Source of the DNA: Ampullaceana balthica
Taxonomy: Eukaryota > Mollusca > Gastropoda > Lymnaeidae
Direction of reading: 5' to 3'
DNA: 64,000 nt
Assembly: GCA_944989445.1 (NCBI GenBank)
Contig: CALYLW010000345.1
Span: forward strand, 796,689 to 860,688
How positions within the stretch are numbered: position 1 is the first letter of the stretch; each line of letters begins with the position of its first letter. Shown here one piece after another: positions 23,226 to 34,818 of the stretch. Both the position numbers and the translations under genes were made by a program. Below the pieces are notes generated by a model, which did no database searches, was not told the origin of the DNA, and saw only the letters and a program-made list of their open reading frames with translations.

Positions 23226-25600
23226 TGATTAAGAAGAATTAGTTATTATTTAAGCAAGATAATATTTATTTGAATATGTATGCTTAGTGGAGGGTGGAAA
23301 TATGGTTTATGGGTTTAATATACGCATCTTCTTTTCACACGAATATTAACATAAAAACTAATTTTTTTTTAAAATTCATAGAGATTGACTTTCTAATAAA
23401 GTATGTCATTTTGAAAGGACGTCCCACTCTTTTCTTCTAGTATTAACAAAGCAATAAATTGGAAGATACTTGTTCCACTAAACAAAATGATTACTTTTCG
23501 TTGTATTTGTATTTAAGACTTTTTTCATTGTAGCTTTTTTTAGCTTATTAAATGACACATTTGGTAATGGTCTTTTGACATATTTGGTAATGGTCTTAAT
23601 ATATAACATATATTTGTAGGCATTTGATATTAAATCAGAATAATTTAAATAGAATTTGTTCAAGAAAGTGTATACAGCTTAAAAGAAAACTGCCATTTAG
23701 TAAGCCACATGAGCTGCCTTTGAAATCAGTCTTTATACAAAACTTTATCCTCGTTGCATAATATTGCTCAAATAAAATCAAGCTGTTATGACTAAATATC
23801 AGTTGCTGTTAGTGTATTTTTTCGCTTGAGCACGCACTTTCTGATGCTAGAACCTATATATGAATCGTAATACCCATGATATGTCTTTACACTAAATATA
23901 TGTATACCTTAAAGAACCGTACAGTTTATACCCGAAGTGTGTGCCACCCAACTCATAAAAAGCATATTATTTATGTGAATTTTGATGCTTAAGTAAGGTG
24001 TGCATGGGTTTTATTTGTTTTAAAAAAACATTTTGAATCGCAATGTCTGGGCTTAAAATTTACCCTGCTGATTTAGTTTAGTATATGCAAAAGTATAAAA
24101 ACATTTGCTAAGCTATAGTGTTTATGTCATCCAGGGTTGGGCGATATTATTGACCAATAAATGGTACATTTCAAAAGGTCATAAAGTTTTACTCAATATA
24201 AAAATAGCTGTTCCACTTATTACCCACACTCATTGGTCCGTGCATATAACTCCTATATATAATCCATTTTCGTCTATAACAGTACCGACTTTTTTTTTCA
24301 TTCATTCTATTTCCTTGGGGCAGTTTATGGAGCAATCTTTCCAGAAAAAAAAATCGTGTAAACTATTTAAGCACCGAAGGAAAATAAATATTACCACCTA
24401 AGAATAATTGGCATTGCTTTCATCACTAATCACTTGCTTTATGCATTTTTAAATTTATAAATATAACTTACCTAGCATGTTTAACTTAATTTATGCAAAA
24501 AGAAAATTAACAGTGGCTAAGCTATAGAGTTTGGTATCTGGTTTCACTCATGTGCTTTCTTTCTCTAATGCATTGAAGACATTGTTAGTATTTGATTATT
24601 TATAACTGACTTTTAAAATGTCAAATACATTAAGTATTTAAATTTAAGCATATATGAGGATATTACGAAAAGTTGTAAAATGATACTGTGTATTTGATAA
24701 TAAACAAAATAATAGTATATCAATATAAATATTGCTAAAATATTATACTAAAGAAAACAGTGACCGTGGTTTGTAAACAGAACGTTAGGTAAATTAACGT
24801 TGAACATAAATGTAGACTGTTGGAGAAAGATTAAAGCAAATAAATTTTTCGAACGGCTGGATGACATACATCTCGAAAATACATAAAGAAAACAGTGTAA
24901 AGATGTAATTTGCAAATATATATTAATTATTTAAAATTTAAAAAAAAAGATATACGTAATCTTGTTAGAGGCGCAACATTACCACACATAAAAATAAACC
25001 GTTTCATCACATTTAGTTCACAACATAGACACACACACACTCACTTTATTCACACACTTGCACACACAAACATAAACACACAAACAGATAGTGCCATTAA
25101 AAAAAATCACATTTCATTGCAATAACCGCGGCTCTTTTTACTTTGTTTCCATTTTACAAATTAATATGAGCTCGAACTATGACGTAAAAGTCACAATATT
25201 TTATTTGCGAGAAACGCCGTCTTGTTAATCTCGACACCAACATGTTTATTATTTTACGTTTTCAATAATTTATTTTATTTTCGGGAGTTACCCCGCATAG
25301 CGAGCACCCACGGACGCGCTTAGGCGCAATATATATAGGGATATTTATATATATATATACATCTCTAACTATTCTTTGCAAATGTTAATATAATGAGAAA
25401 TAGCACTTGCTAATATTCTGATAGTTTTATAAAAACATAATACTTTCCAATAATCAAAATTTGAAAAAGGTATTTCTTTGAGAATAGATAAAGTATGCAC
25501 AAACATTTGGGTATACCTGTTCCCAAATATAAGTAGATTCAAGATTTGATAAGAAGCACAGAACAGTATCTAAAAAATATTTGCTCTAAGTCATCATTGA
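23226..25600. other. AT-rich stretch with simple repeats, no gene recognised
   Basis: Several short frames (for example 24105-24401) have no domain. A CA-rich simple repeat lies at 25028-25091. Near 25280 a GC-richer patch (CGGGAGTTACCCCGCATAGC, then GACGCGCTTAGG) resembles an element end. A TATATA run surrounds 25330-25360. Confidence 0.4.
25028..25091. repeat. (CA)n-rich microsatellite
   Basis: Imperfect CA/CACA tract with short interruptions. Confidence 0.8.
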
Positions 25601-25605
25601 AATGG

Positions 25606-26010
25606 TAAACTCACTAGTTCCATAAGAAACCTTCCTAGTCCCCCCTACCCCCCCCTATTTAAACTCACTAGTTCCATAAGAAACCTTCCTAGTCCCCCCT
25701 ACTAATTTAAACTCACTATTCCATAAGAAACCTTCCTAGTCCCCCCTACCCCCCCTAATTTAAACTAACTAGTTCCATAAGAAACCTTCCTAGTTCCCCC
25801 CCACCCCCCTCTAATTTAAACTCAGTAGTTCCACATAGAACATTTCTAGTTCCCCCTATGCCCCCCCTAATTTAAACTCAGTAGTTCCATCAAGAACCTT
25901 CCTAGTTCCCCCTACCCCCCCCCTAATTTAAACTCACTAGTTCCATCAAGAAACCTTTTATAGTTCCCCATACCCCCTCCCCTAATTTAAACCAGTAGTT
26001 CCACAGACAT
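25606..26010. repeat. Minisatellite, about 55-60 bp unit, seven to eight copies
   Basis: Each unit reads AAACTCACTAGTTCCATAAG, then AAACCTTCCTAGTC or TTCC, then a C-rich run and CTAATTT. Units differ by C-run length and a few substitutions. ACTAGT palindromes and the C-runs alternate regularly. No coding frame is maintained. Confidence 0.9.
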
Positions 26011-26029
26011 TTCTATTCCCAATTTAATT

Positions 26030-26330
26030 ATAATTTACATAAATTATTTACCCAACAGCATCTCATCAATAGCATAAGTTATGATATTTGCTGATGATTA
26101 CATAAGCTATAGAACAATTGAGTGTGAAGAGTATACAGAAATGTTACAAATACACTTTAGATTTAGATGAATTACAAAAATTGGAAAGTAATTGGATTAT
26201 CATACATAGTGTTTACACTAAATTTATGTTCAAATGTTAAGAGTGTAAAAGAAAAATAAATGCAAACTATTGCATTCAGGGTAAACATCTAACCAAAAAT
26301 AAAGATGTAAGTACTTAACTATACATTTTA
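26030..26330 (+). mobile_element. Degenerate CR1-like LINE reverse transcriptase fragment
   Basis: Broken frames give ISSIA, then VMIFADDYISYRTIECEEYT (about 26060-26140), then ITKIGK and KCKLLHSG-like pieces. These follow the CR1-type order 'lFADDt.lyr.i...d...LQ.Dl..L..W...W.M.FN..KC'. There is an in-frame stop just before VMIFADD and several after, so it is a relic. Confidence 0.55.
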
Positions 26331-26817
26331 GAAAAATAATATTTTATTAAAACATTGTTATTTTTACAATTGTGTTAATAATATTAATCATTCACAATGA
26401 AAACTCCACTATAAATCATGTGTTCATAAATCACTCATGAACGTTAAAGTTAAGATTATTAAATTTCATTTTTTCATAATTCATTAAAAATTTTAAAATA
26501 ATTTATATAGCTTATTTAGCTTTAAATAAATAATTGAAAACAGAAATACTAATGTTCCATATTTATATCCAATAACTTTAGATTTTATTATTTACTAACT
26601 ATTTTTGGAAACTCATGACATTTACATACCCACACTCACATGAGCAAATGTAATTATGTGACATATGATGGAACAATATTAGTATTACATGTAGTAGGTT
26701 TGGATCTTCAAATAACTATATTAAGTATTAAGCTTTACAGGGCCAACTATACTTGAAGTTGTACATTTCAAATTCTCTGTTTCACCATGTGTATGGATAA
26801 ATTAGATATTCCTTTAN

Positions 26818-26992
26818 TGAAGTGGATTGTGGTTTTATAATTCTAGATATACAATACAAGTGACGAAGAAGCCATGTTTCATGTTGCTTGTTTATTATTC
26901 TACTTTACATGTAAGGGACATCACTCAACATAATAAAACTAATACAAGTCAAGAGAGTGAGTTCCCCTAAGAATAAAGCTCAATATATTACA
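26818..26992 (-). repeat. 3' LTR of the Ty3/gypsy element
   Basis: On the + strand it begins TGAAGTGGATTGTGG and ends CAATATATTACA, so on the element's strand it runs TGTAATATATTG...CACTTCA with the TG...CA ends typical of LTRs. It differs from the 5' LTR mainly by one missing C (TTTACATG against TTTCACATG). An AATAAA-type signal is not obvious in the element's sense. Confidence 0.9.
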
Positions 26993-27389
26993 TCCCTTTA
27001 CCCTTAGTAAATACTAACATAATTTCCAGAGAATAAATGATAGTACATGTATCTTAAAACTACCTTTTTATTCTCTACTTTAACACATTAGAATTTCCAA
27101 GCAATAATAAAAGAAATATTGAATTATCATTGCTATTCTATAAAGAAATGTATGAAACTGCATTTTGAATAATGATTCCTTTTCAATTAATAACACCTCA
27201 AAAGTCAATACTAAACATTATATATATATGTAGGCCTATGCATTCCTTCTGAAATGTTAAACAATTTAATGAATCACTAAATATATTGTAACATGAACAT
27301 TATATGATTTGAATCCTTACAAACAAATGCAAAATATGCTACAACATAATTACAATACAAAACAATGATGTCAAAGTCCTCTTTTAAAA

Positions 27390-29936
27390 TCAAAGGTTTA
27401 ACTTATCTGGGACTTTGATTTTCCTGTTTGACCTTCTCAGTGGCTGTTGATTTGGTGACTCAAGATTCTGACCATCTGGTCTCTCTAGCTCAGGGAGTCC
27501 AGGATCTAAATCCTTAATTCCAGAATTTACATTTTCTGACTCTAGAATACTTGGTTCACTCATATCAACAGACATTGGTTGTGGAACAAACTGAGTTGGT
27601 GTGAACCGGTCAGATCTGGTGGGATTGACAGATTCGCACTCATTATCTGCACAAGTTATTTTTAACTGGTCTGCATGTCTACGGACAATAAGTCCATTAT
27701 TTGTTTTTACTTTATAAGACACAGGTCCTGTACATTGAACAATTTGACCTGGTATCCATTTTTCCCCTCTCCCATAATTTCTCAGATACACATTATCATT
27801 AACCCCAAACTCTCTCTCAATGGAGGTTTTGTCATGATTTAATTTTTGTGTATGTTGATGTTGGGAAACAGACTTTTGAACAGTTGGATGTAGTAAGTCA
27901 AGGTGAGTTTTAATTTTTCTACCACACAGCAATTCACATGGTGCAACACCTGTTGTTATATGAGGAGTTGTGCGGTATTTGGCTAAGAACCTGTTAACTC
28001 TTTCTCTGAGAGAAAATTTGTTACCCGTACCCATTTTTACCATAGCGGTTTTGAATATGCCTACCGCTCTTTCAGCCAAACCATTCCCAGCAGGATGATA
28101 GGGTGATGTGGTTATATGCTCAATACCATTTGCTAAACAAAATAGTTTAAACTCGTGAGCAGTGAAACTAGGCCCATTATCTGAAACAATTTGATCAGGT
28201 AACCCATGAGTTGAAAATATTTCCTTAAGTTCTATAATGGTATCACTTGCAGTGATTGTGTTCATGATTTTAACTTCTAACCACTTAGAATGTGAATCAA
28301 TAACAATTAAGAACATTTTGTTCATGAAGGGTCCTGCAAAATCTATATGGATACGTTTCCATGGTTCGATTGGCCAATCCCAGTTTTGCAAGGGTGCTGT
28401 AGCTGGTTGATTTGAATGTTGTGCACAGCTTGAACAAAGCTTTACATATTTTTCAATATCAGCATCCATATGTGGCCACCAGAACCATGATCGTGCAAGA
28501 CTCTTCATTTTGGAAGAACCAAGATGGGTATCATGTAAAGTTCTTAAAACTTCTTTTTGTAACAATTTGGGGATAATAACCCTTGACCCCCACAACACAC
28601 ATCCATCTTCTAGACTTAACTCTAATTTTCTTATTTTATATGGTTTTAAATCATCATTCACTGATTCTTCAGGCCAACCATTCTTACAGTACTCATATAC
28701 TTTCATCAAGCACTCATCTTTTTGTGTTTCTCTCTTAACATCATTCACATTTATATTGGAGTTATCCATGATAGTGAAAAGAACAAATACATCTTCTGGT
28801 ACATAGCTAAGGCATTGGTTTTTTAAAGGTAAACGACTAAGACCATCTGCACTATTCTGAACTCCAGGTTTGTATTTCAATTCATAATTGTATGCGGCTA
28901 GTGTGATAGCCCACCTTTGCATCCTTGGTGAGGCATGCTCAGGCAGGGGTTTGTTTTCTCCAAACAAACCCAGTAATGGCTTATGATCTGTAAAGCTTAT
29001 CTTCACTGTCCTATCATTTAGTAATCCTGAACTACCAAATACACCTTCATTTTCAGATACAACTTTATCTATTGAAGTAAAACTAGATTCACTTGCTTTG
29101 TTCACTGAAAATATATTCCCCCAGTCTAACTTAAGATCAACTAACCAGTTCCTACCTAGTAATGGTGGTCCATTTCCTTCAACCACAAGAAGAGGAAGTT
29201 TAACACTTTGACCATTACAGCTTATATGAACTATACACTCTCCTATCACTGGAACATTGTCACCTGTGTATGTTGTTAGGCACTTGTGACATGGTTGTAG
29301 AGGCACTGATCCTCCTGTGACAGCGTCAAAGTCCTTCTTTGTGATGACGGTTAGAGATGCTCCAGTGTCAAGCTGGAAGATGATGCTCTTACCGTTGACA
29401 CAAACTGGTACGTTGATGGGAGCATGACTTGTTGAATACACAGAGAACAGGTTGAACTCCGGCTGCGGATCAGTTTGATCATTTTCACTGGTAGAGTGGT
29501 TCATTGGTTGGGTTAGGCTGTCTTGGTGACAGTTAACATAGTGCTGCCTTTGGTTGCGGTACTGTCCTGACTGGCTAGATCTAGCAACAGACGAAGACGT
29601 TGCAAAGCAGGCCTTGGCAATGTGACCTTGCTTACTGCACTTATAGCAAGTTGCTAACTTGAATTTGCACTGATGAGATGCATGGGGACCGTTGCATCGA
29701 TGGCATTTTTGACAATTCTTACTAGATTTAGATCTAGGTTTTGAATTTGCAGGCTGTTTAGCATAAGTTGAACTGCTCTGATGGGGTTGGTGTTTGTTGA
29801 CTGACCTGCTGTCTACTGCATGGATCTCTGAAGGCGTCAGCGATCTGGCCGCATCGGATGACTGCTGGAATGAAGTAGCAAGTTGTATTGCTTTTTCCAA
29901 TGTCAGATCTGTCTCGAGAAGCAACTTTCTCTGCAC
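27390..29936 (-). pseudogene. Gag C-terminus, protease, RNase H remnant and integrase; RT deleted
   Basis: An 848-codon frame. Residues 75-110 hold two zinc knuckles; the second (CYKCSKQGHIAKAC, 97-110) is a canonical CCHC. Protease motif FQLDTGASLTVI lies at 187-198 and the 'LLGRNWL' end at 259-265. At about residue 312 the sequence jumps from the segment just before the reverse transcriptase (ENEGVFGSSGLL) to SFTDHKPLLGLF, the end of RNase H, up to SADGLSRLPL. So the RT palm and the RNase H acidic centre are gone without loss of frame (junction about 28990-29005). Integrase follows: HH-CC zinc site (about 468-504), catalytic D532, D587 and E622, with D587-x34-E622. A C-terminal 'YLRNYGRGEKWIPGQI' domain ends it. 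Transposition would need enzyme from another copy. Confidence 0.9.
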
Positions 29937-29980
29937 ATCAGGGACTGTTCACACCGGTGACAAACTTTTCACATAGTCTG

Positions 29981-30358
29981 TCAGACAGGGTGTCGCCGAA
30001 ATTCACAGAATTCACTTAGATGACGTAGTGCTGCAACATATTCCGATATAGACTCGTTTGGTTGACGAGTCCTACCGTCAAATCTGGCTCGACACAGGAA
30101 CTTTGGTGGTGCAGGCGCATGGTGATTTGTGAGAAGTTTGCTCAGCTCGTTAAAGCTCTTGGTAGCTGGACTAGATGGTGCACATAAGTCCTTTAATAGC
30201 CTAAATTGTTGAGGCCCTATTACTGTTAACAAAACAGCTCTCTTTTTGGCTTCTATCGTCACGTCGTTAGCTTCAAGGTAGAAACTTAACCTATCTAAAT
30301 AATCATGTATGGTTTCTTCATTAGAATTAAATTCGTTTATCTGACCATACAGAGCCAT
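29981..30358 (-). pseudogene. gag N-terminal part of the Ty3/gypsy element
   Basis: The frame probably starts at the ATG at 30358-30356 (MALYGQINEF), because the longer open frame upstream runs into the LTR. It carries the capsid-like features of Ty3/gypsy Gag: a DYLDRLSFYLEANDV helix, KRAVLLTVIGPQQFRLLKDL and a later FDGRTRQPNESISEYVAAL segment. It stops near 29981, where a one-base shift near 29990 throws the reading out of frame. A second shift near 29947 lies just before the long downstream frame at 29936. Gag as it stands cannot reach the zinc knuckles, which lie in the next frame. Confidence 0.8.
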
Positions 30359-30451
30359 TATCCTAAAAATACTTAGCAAATATGCTCTAGCAAGCTTCTT
30401 CTTACGTAAGCATGTGCTCTTTTTTAGTGGATGATTAATCCTCGTCGCCAA

Positions 30452-30627
30452 TGAAGTGGATTGTGGTTTTATAATTCTAGATATACAATACAAGTGACGA
30501 AGAAGCCATGTTTCATGTTGCTTGTTTATTATTCTACTTTCACATGTAAGGGACATCACTCAACATAATAAAACTAATACAAGTCAAGAGAGTGAGTTCC
30601 CCTAAGAATAAAGCTCAATATATTACA
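30452..30627 (-). repeat. 5' LTR of the Ty3/gypsy element
   Basis: A 176-bp copy of the 26818-26992 repeat. The candidate primer site TGGCGACGAGG starts one base inside it. Confidence 0.9.
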
Positions 30628-30863
30628 GTTACCGAAAGACATGATAGTTTTGATGGATGGCTGGTGTCGGATAGGCTGGGTAGAATTTCGACCGACACTT
30701 TTTGGGGAGCTATTTAAGGAGAGAGTTTTGACAGAGGGAAGAGAGCAAGGTTGACTGATAGGCTTTTCTAACGCCAAATTTGACAATTTTGGCATTAAAA
30801 AAATTAACATACTTTTAATCATGAAAATGTACAAATGGAGCAATTGTATAATTTTTGTGTATC

Positions 30864-31306
30864 GGGGCCATCCATAAATGACGTCATGCACCTAGGGGGG
30901 GGAGGTGGTCCACACATTTGTGACGATGTGTGTAGAGAGGGAGGAGGGGTGTTTGAGAAATGTGACGTCACATAAAAAATCGCAACTTTAAATAAAAGTT
31001 CCACTTAAATATTTGATTTCTTACAATTTATTTTATGACGTTTTACATAGCTTCACGCGCGTTACGATATTAGTGTGCAACCTTACACTAAATAGCCTGC
31101 ATGAATACATGACTTAAATGACCAAAAAAAGTGATTTGAAACATGCTCTTTTTCAAATAGAAAATACAAGTTTTAGGAGGGGGGTGTCAAAGCTTTGTGA
31201 CGTCATATTGGAGGGGGTCTAAGTTTTGTGATGACGCGTGACGAGGGGGGATGGGTGGGGGTGAAAAATCGGCCAAAATCGCGTGACGTCATTTATGGAC
31301 GGCCCC
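30864..31306. mobile_element. GGGGCCGTCC-type MITE, near full length
   Basis: Inverted ends are GGGGCCATCCATAAATGACG and CGTCATTTATGGACGGCCCC, with G-rich then C-rich subterminal runs that make the whole 443 bp close to one long inverted repeat. The 3-bp flanks are ATC on both sides. Four exact TGACGTCA palindromes lie inside. No coding capacity. Confidence 0.85.
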
Positions 31307-31499
31307 ATCACAAATGCCCAGGTGACAAAGTTATCAAATAAGGCTAACTTAACAAAAGATTATAATTGGATAAACTCTAAATAAAATAATTGCAAAAGTA
31401 AATTTTTGGTACAAAGAAGCTAAGATTTTCCTGCACGTGTAATGATCTAATATTCTAGATTTATTATTGAAATGATCTAAAAAACGCCTCGTGGTTCAT

Positions 31500-31983
31500 A
31501 TGTTTCTATCAAGCAAATTTATCTTTCTTCAAGTACCGTTGGCGGACCGGATGAAATCGCGTCGTGGGCCGTAGTTTGGTGACACCTGATTGTTCAAACT
31601 CACAACGCAGGTACAACAAAAACAACTATCTGAGTCTATCTGCAAACGTTTCAGGCAACTTTTGTGTTGAAGCACTGGTGCCAGACATGGTTATAATCAT
31701 GGACCAACATTTAACAGAAGATTACTGGGTCCTACGCTTATCCGTGGTTAATGTCTAGACTTGCATTTTAATTAAAGTTTTGAATGTTGATAGCATGTTG
31801 TTTAACTGGCTTGTTCAGGCTCCGACTGTACAGAAGATTACTGCCTCCTACATTTATGCATTGTTTAAGTCTAGACTTGCATTTTAATTATAGTTTTGAA
31901 TGTTGATAGTGTGTTGCAGAGGCGTCACTAGGGTTGGTGTCACCCGGGGCGGTAGCTCATGGTGTCACCCCTTCACGACTGAA
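31500..31983. repeat. hAT end, duplicated LINE tail and a truncated hAT MITE
   Basis: Near 31545-31590, GTGGGCCGTAGTTTGGTGAC followed by ACCTG looks like a hAT terminus. From about 31690 to 31913 two near-identical stretches (with CAGAAGATTACTG and TCTAGACTTGCATTTTAATT) are minus-strand copies of the CR1/L2-like LINE 3' tail. At 31916 CAGAGGCGTCACTAGGGTTG begins a hAT MITE of the family at 57702. It is cut short at 31983 by the next MITE. The small + ORF at 31564-31758 has no domain. Confidence 0.5.
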
Positions 31984-32395
31984 GGGGCCGTCCATAAATG
32001 ACGTCACGCGAGGTTGCCGATTTTTACCCCACCCTCCCCCAGCGTCATACTTTGTCACAAAAACTTAGACCCCCACCCTTTTTTTACGATATGACGTCAC
32101 AAAGCTTTGACACCCCTCCCCCAAGCCGTATTTTCTCAATAAAAATTAGCATGCTGCAAATTATTTTTTGTCATTTAAATATGTATTTACGGTAAGTCTG
32201 CACTGTAATATCGTAACACGCATGAAGTCATTAAGAACGTAATTAAATAAATGGTAAACAATCAAATATTTAAGTGGAACTTTTATTTAAAGTTTCGCGT
32301 TTTTGATGTGACGTAACATTTTTAAAACACACCCTCCCCCTCGTCACACATCGTTACAGATGCGTGACCCCATCTCCCTATGGTGGATTAAAAAA
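31984..32395. mobile_element. GGGGCCGTCC-type MITE, one degraded end
   Basis: The left end GGGGCCGTCCATAAATGACG is intact. The interior has the family's CCCCCAGCGTCATACTTTGT, AAAAACTTAGACC and ATTTAAGTGGAACTTTTATT blocks. The right end near 32390 has lost the GGACGGCCCC part. Confidence 0.75.
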
Positions 32396-33769
32396 GGGGG
32401 GGGGGTGATGAACGGGCTAAAGCCCCCAATAATTTAAGGGCCCCCAAACTTTTTATGAATTATAGTGTATAATAAAGATGCAGCCCATAATGTTTGTACG
32501 AATCCCTGAAAATGCCTTGGACAGTCATACGGCAATGCTGCAAATGAGTAGGAAGCAGTGGCGTCACTAGGGGGGCGGGGGGGGCGGGCCGCCCCGGGTG
32601 ACACCCATCAGGGGGTGACACCCGAGCCTAAAATTTTACTGTGTACGATTTTATGTCAGAAAACAAAAGATGACAATTTTTTTAATTTAGAAAGAAATTA
32701 AGAAACACAATGAAATACGTTAAACGTGAAAATTCTTATTAAAAAAAAATATCAGTTAACTTGCAATAATAAAACAGTCCCAACACACGAACAACATTAA
32801 AACAAATTAGGAAAAAAATAAAATAAATAGTTGCAGCAGAGAGATCTTTAAAAAAGGCTGGAATGAAAGAGGCAGTGTCTTCTGTTTTAAAAGATATAAA
32901 GCCATTTGGGCTTGGAAACACCGACAGCATGAACGAATCCCACCTCACGACTCCCTCCACCACAGTGGGGTGGGGGGAATACGATTTTTATCACCCCCCC
33001 CCAAAGAAAAAAATCACAAGATGGGTTTTCTTTGTTGATGTTTTTCTTGAGGAAAATTATGATTTCAATGTCTTTGAGTTAATATTTTTTATATATATAT
33101 TTATTAAAGGCGTGAAAGCATAGATATGCATGTTTATATACAGGTAGTCCTCCGGTTACGACGGTCCCATCCCGACTTACGCTGTTTAGTGCTTACGAAA
33201 GCGCCCCCGTAAAGAATAGTATTACGCGTTATTCCGTATTTTAAACAAAAAATTTTTTCATGAGGTAACGATTAGTAACGAATTCTTTTCTCTATTTGAA
33301 ATTTAAAAAATTATTGAAAAATATGTATGATTATTATTTCAACCTACAACTTTCGTTTGCGAATTTTTCAAATGGCGAAGTTTTCAATCAAGTCAATAAA
33401 GCTGAGTAAGCTTACAAGTTCCTTTTCAATGCTCATTAGAGAGAGCATATTCAGCCCTTTTCGTCCCATGCAAATTCTAACTCATTATATATTCTTTTCA
33501 ACTTTGAAAAGGATCGCTCTGAGCTGCAATTTGATGTCATCATTGAAAGATAGATGCGAAGTGCGATGTGTACATTTGTAAATGACTGTGTGAAATATAG
33601 CTCATTCAAAAGCAGCAAAATCTTTAGCTCCGTGCAAGTTTTTTTAGTTTCGCTTTGTGGTAATTCCTTTTCCTTACCCTGAGCATGCACAATAACTTTT
33701 TAAAGAGTTCTGAAAATTGGACTAATTCTGAAGGTAAGCAGTCTTCGAAATCACTCATGAACCTACATG

Positions 33770-34325
33770 TGGAAGAAAATCAGAATCCCCGAGCCTAGTG
33801 CTCTTTATGGGTCTTCCCGGAAGACCCCCTTAGCCATCTGGCCACCAAAGGGACGTAACAGCTGAGGAACCCCCCTCCAAAAGCGGTCGCTTCTGAAGCG
33901 GCCACCTGGGCATCCACGACATACAGTCGAAGATGCCTCCCACTAAGTTGCCCTCACAAGGAGGTGGTGGAATTTCCTACTACGACCCGCTACCACTTTG
34001 GCACCATCCCGGCAAAGCACAAGGGTCTCCATGGTTAGGACCGCCGCAGACCGGGGGATCATCAAAGACCTACCTAGGGTGCAACCCCCACTGGAAGGTT
34101 TCCTCAGAGCTGGCGTCCAATGCGTTCTTCGCGGCACTTTTTGCTAATCCGTACTGGCGCTCCTGGCCCTAAACCGGCACCACCCGATGGCGTTGCTAGT
34201 AAATTGAGGGGGACGAAACGGTTGCTTCGGATTTACCCGACCCCTTCTTGGAAATCACTTGAATGTTCTTCCGTTAACTTGGCTGCTGCCCATCGGGTGG
34301 CGAAAGTGCTGAGCTCAGTTAGGTT
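33770..34325. mobile_element. GC-rich insert of unknown family inside the hAT remnant
   Basis: About 550 bp of clearly GC-richer sequence interrupts the hAT protein between its LTEL and SDFEDC blocks. It contains short open frames in both directions (33933-34172 + and 33943-34137 -) with no known domain. Paired words (GGAAGACCCCC, AGCGGTCGC and GAAGCGGCC) suggest structured RNA or a SINE or LINE 5' region, but I do not recognise it. Confidence 0.5.
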
Positions 34326-34818
34326 TGTAAGAAAACCAAATTTCTCATGGATGTATTTATATGCACCTAACCAATGTTGTAGGGCTTAAGAAAGTTTGTC
34401 AATGATTACCAGAAATACCCCCTATCTTGAATTTTTTTCTCCAGGAGAATACTGTTTTGTTGATGACCCTTTATCAAACTGACGCTTTCTTTTTTGTTTG
34501 ATAATATTGAAGATTGTTTACACTGTTTTTACCACGGACTTTTCCTTTCCTTTGTCTTCATAGGAATACAATTAAGAATGCTATTTTTAACAAACTCAAT
34601 GAGAGACTTCCTTTCTAAAATTGTTTCCCAAATTTCAAGTAAAATAGCGACTTCCAGTTGTTCAATTTCCTTTAGAAATCCTTCTTCAAGTCGGCAGTCA
34701 CGTGGCTGATTTTCATTCGTTGCTAATTCTTCAAGTGCTGCGATATTCTCATGGTATGAGCTATTAACAGACCTTACAGCATAATGTCAGGCTGACCATC
34801 TTGTGTCAGACAAGGCTT

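Larger units (their letters stand above)
26818..30627 (-). mobile_element. Ty3/gypsy LTR retrotransposon, minus strand, internally deleted
   Basis: Two LTRs of 175 and 176 bp (26818-26992 and 30452-30627), nearly identical, bound an internal region with gag, protease, integrase and a chromodomain-free tail on the minus strand. Just inside the 5' LTR (minus strand, from 30450 downwards) is TGGCGACGAGGATTAATC, a plausible tRNA primer site. Just before the 3' LTR is the purine tract AAGGGTAAAGGGA (about 27005-26993). The flanks TTTAN (left) and GTTAC (right) are compatible with a 5-bp target repeat that has one mismatch and one unresolved base. The whole reverse transcriptase core is missing, so the copy is non-autonomous. 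Near-identical LTRs point to a fairly recent insertion. Confidence 0.9.

Noticed and set aside
24105..24401. 98-codon + frame
   Set aside because: AT-rich, no motif, no neighbouring exons.
25606..26010. CRISPR-like alternation of repeat and spacer
   Set aside because: Units are whole-length tandem repeats with C-run length changes, no unique spacers, in a eukaryotic genome; it is a minisatellite.
28510..28806. 98-codon + frame
   Set aside because: Antisense shadow of the integrase upstream region of the gypsy element.
33933..34389. Two + frames and one - frame in the GC-rich stretch
   Set aside because: Lack of stops is explained by high GC; no domain and no splice sites; the stretch is an insertion in a hAT relic.
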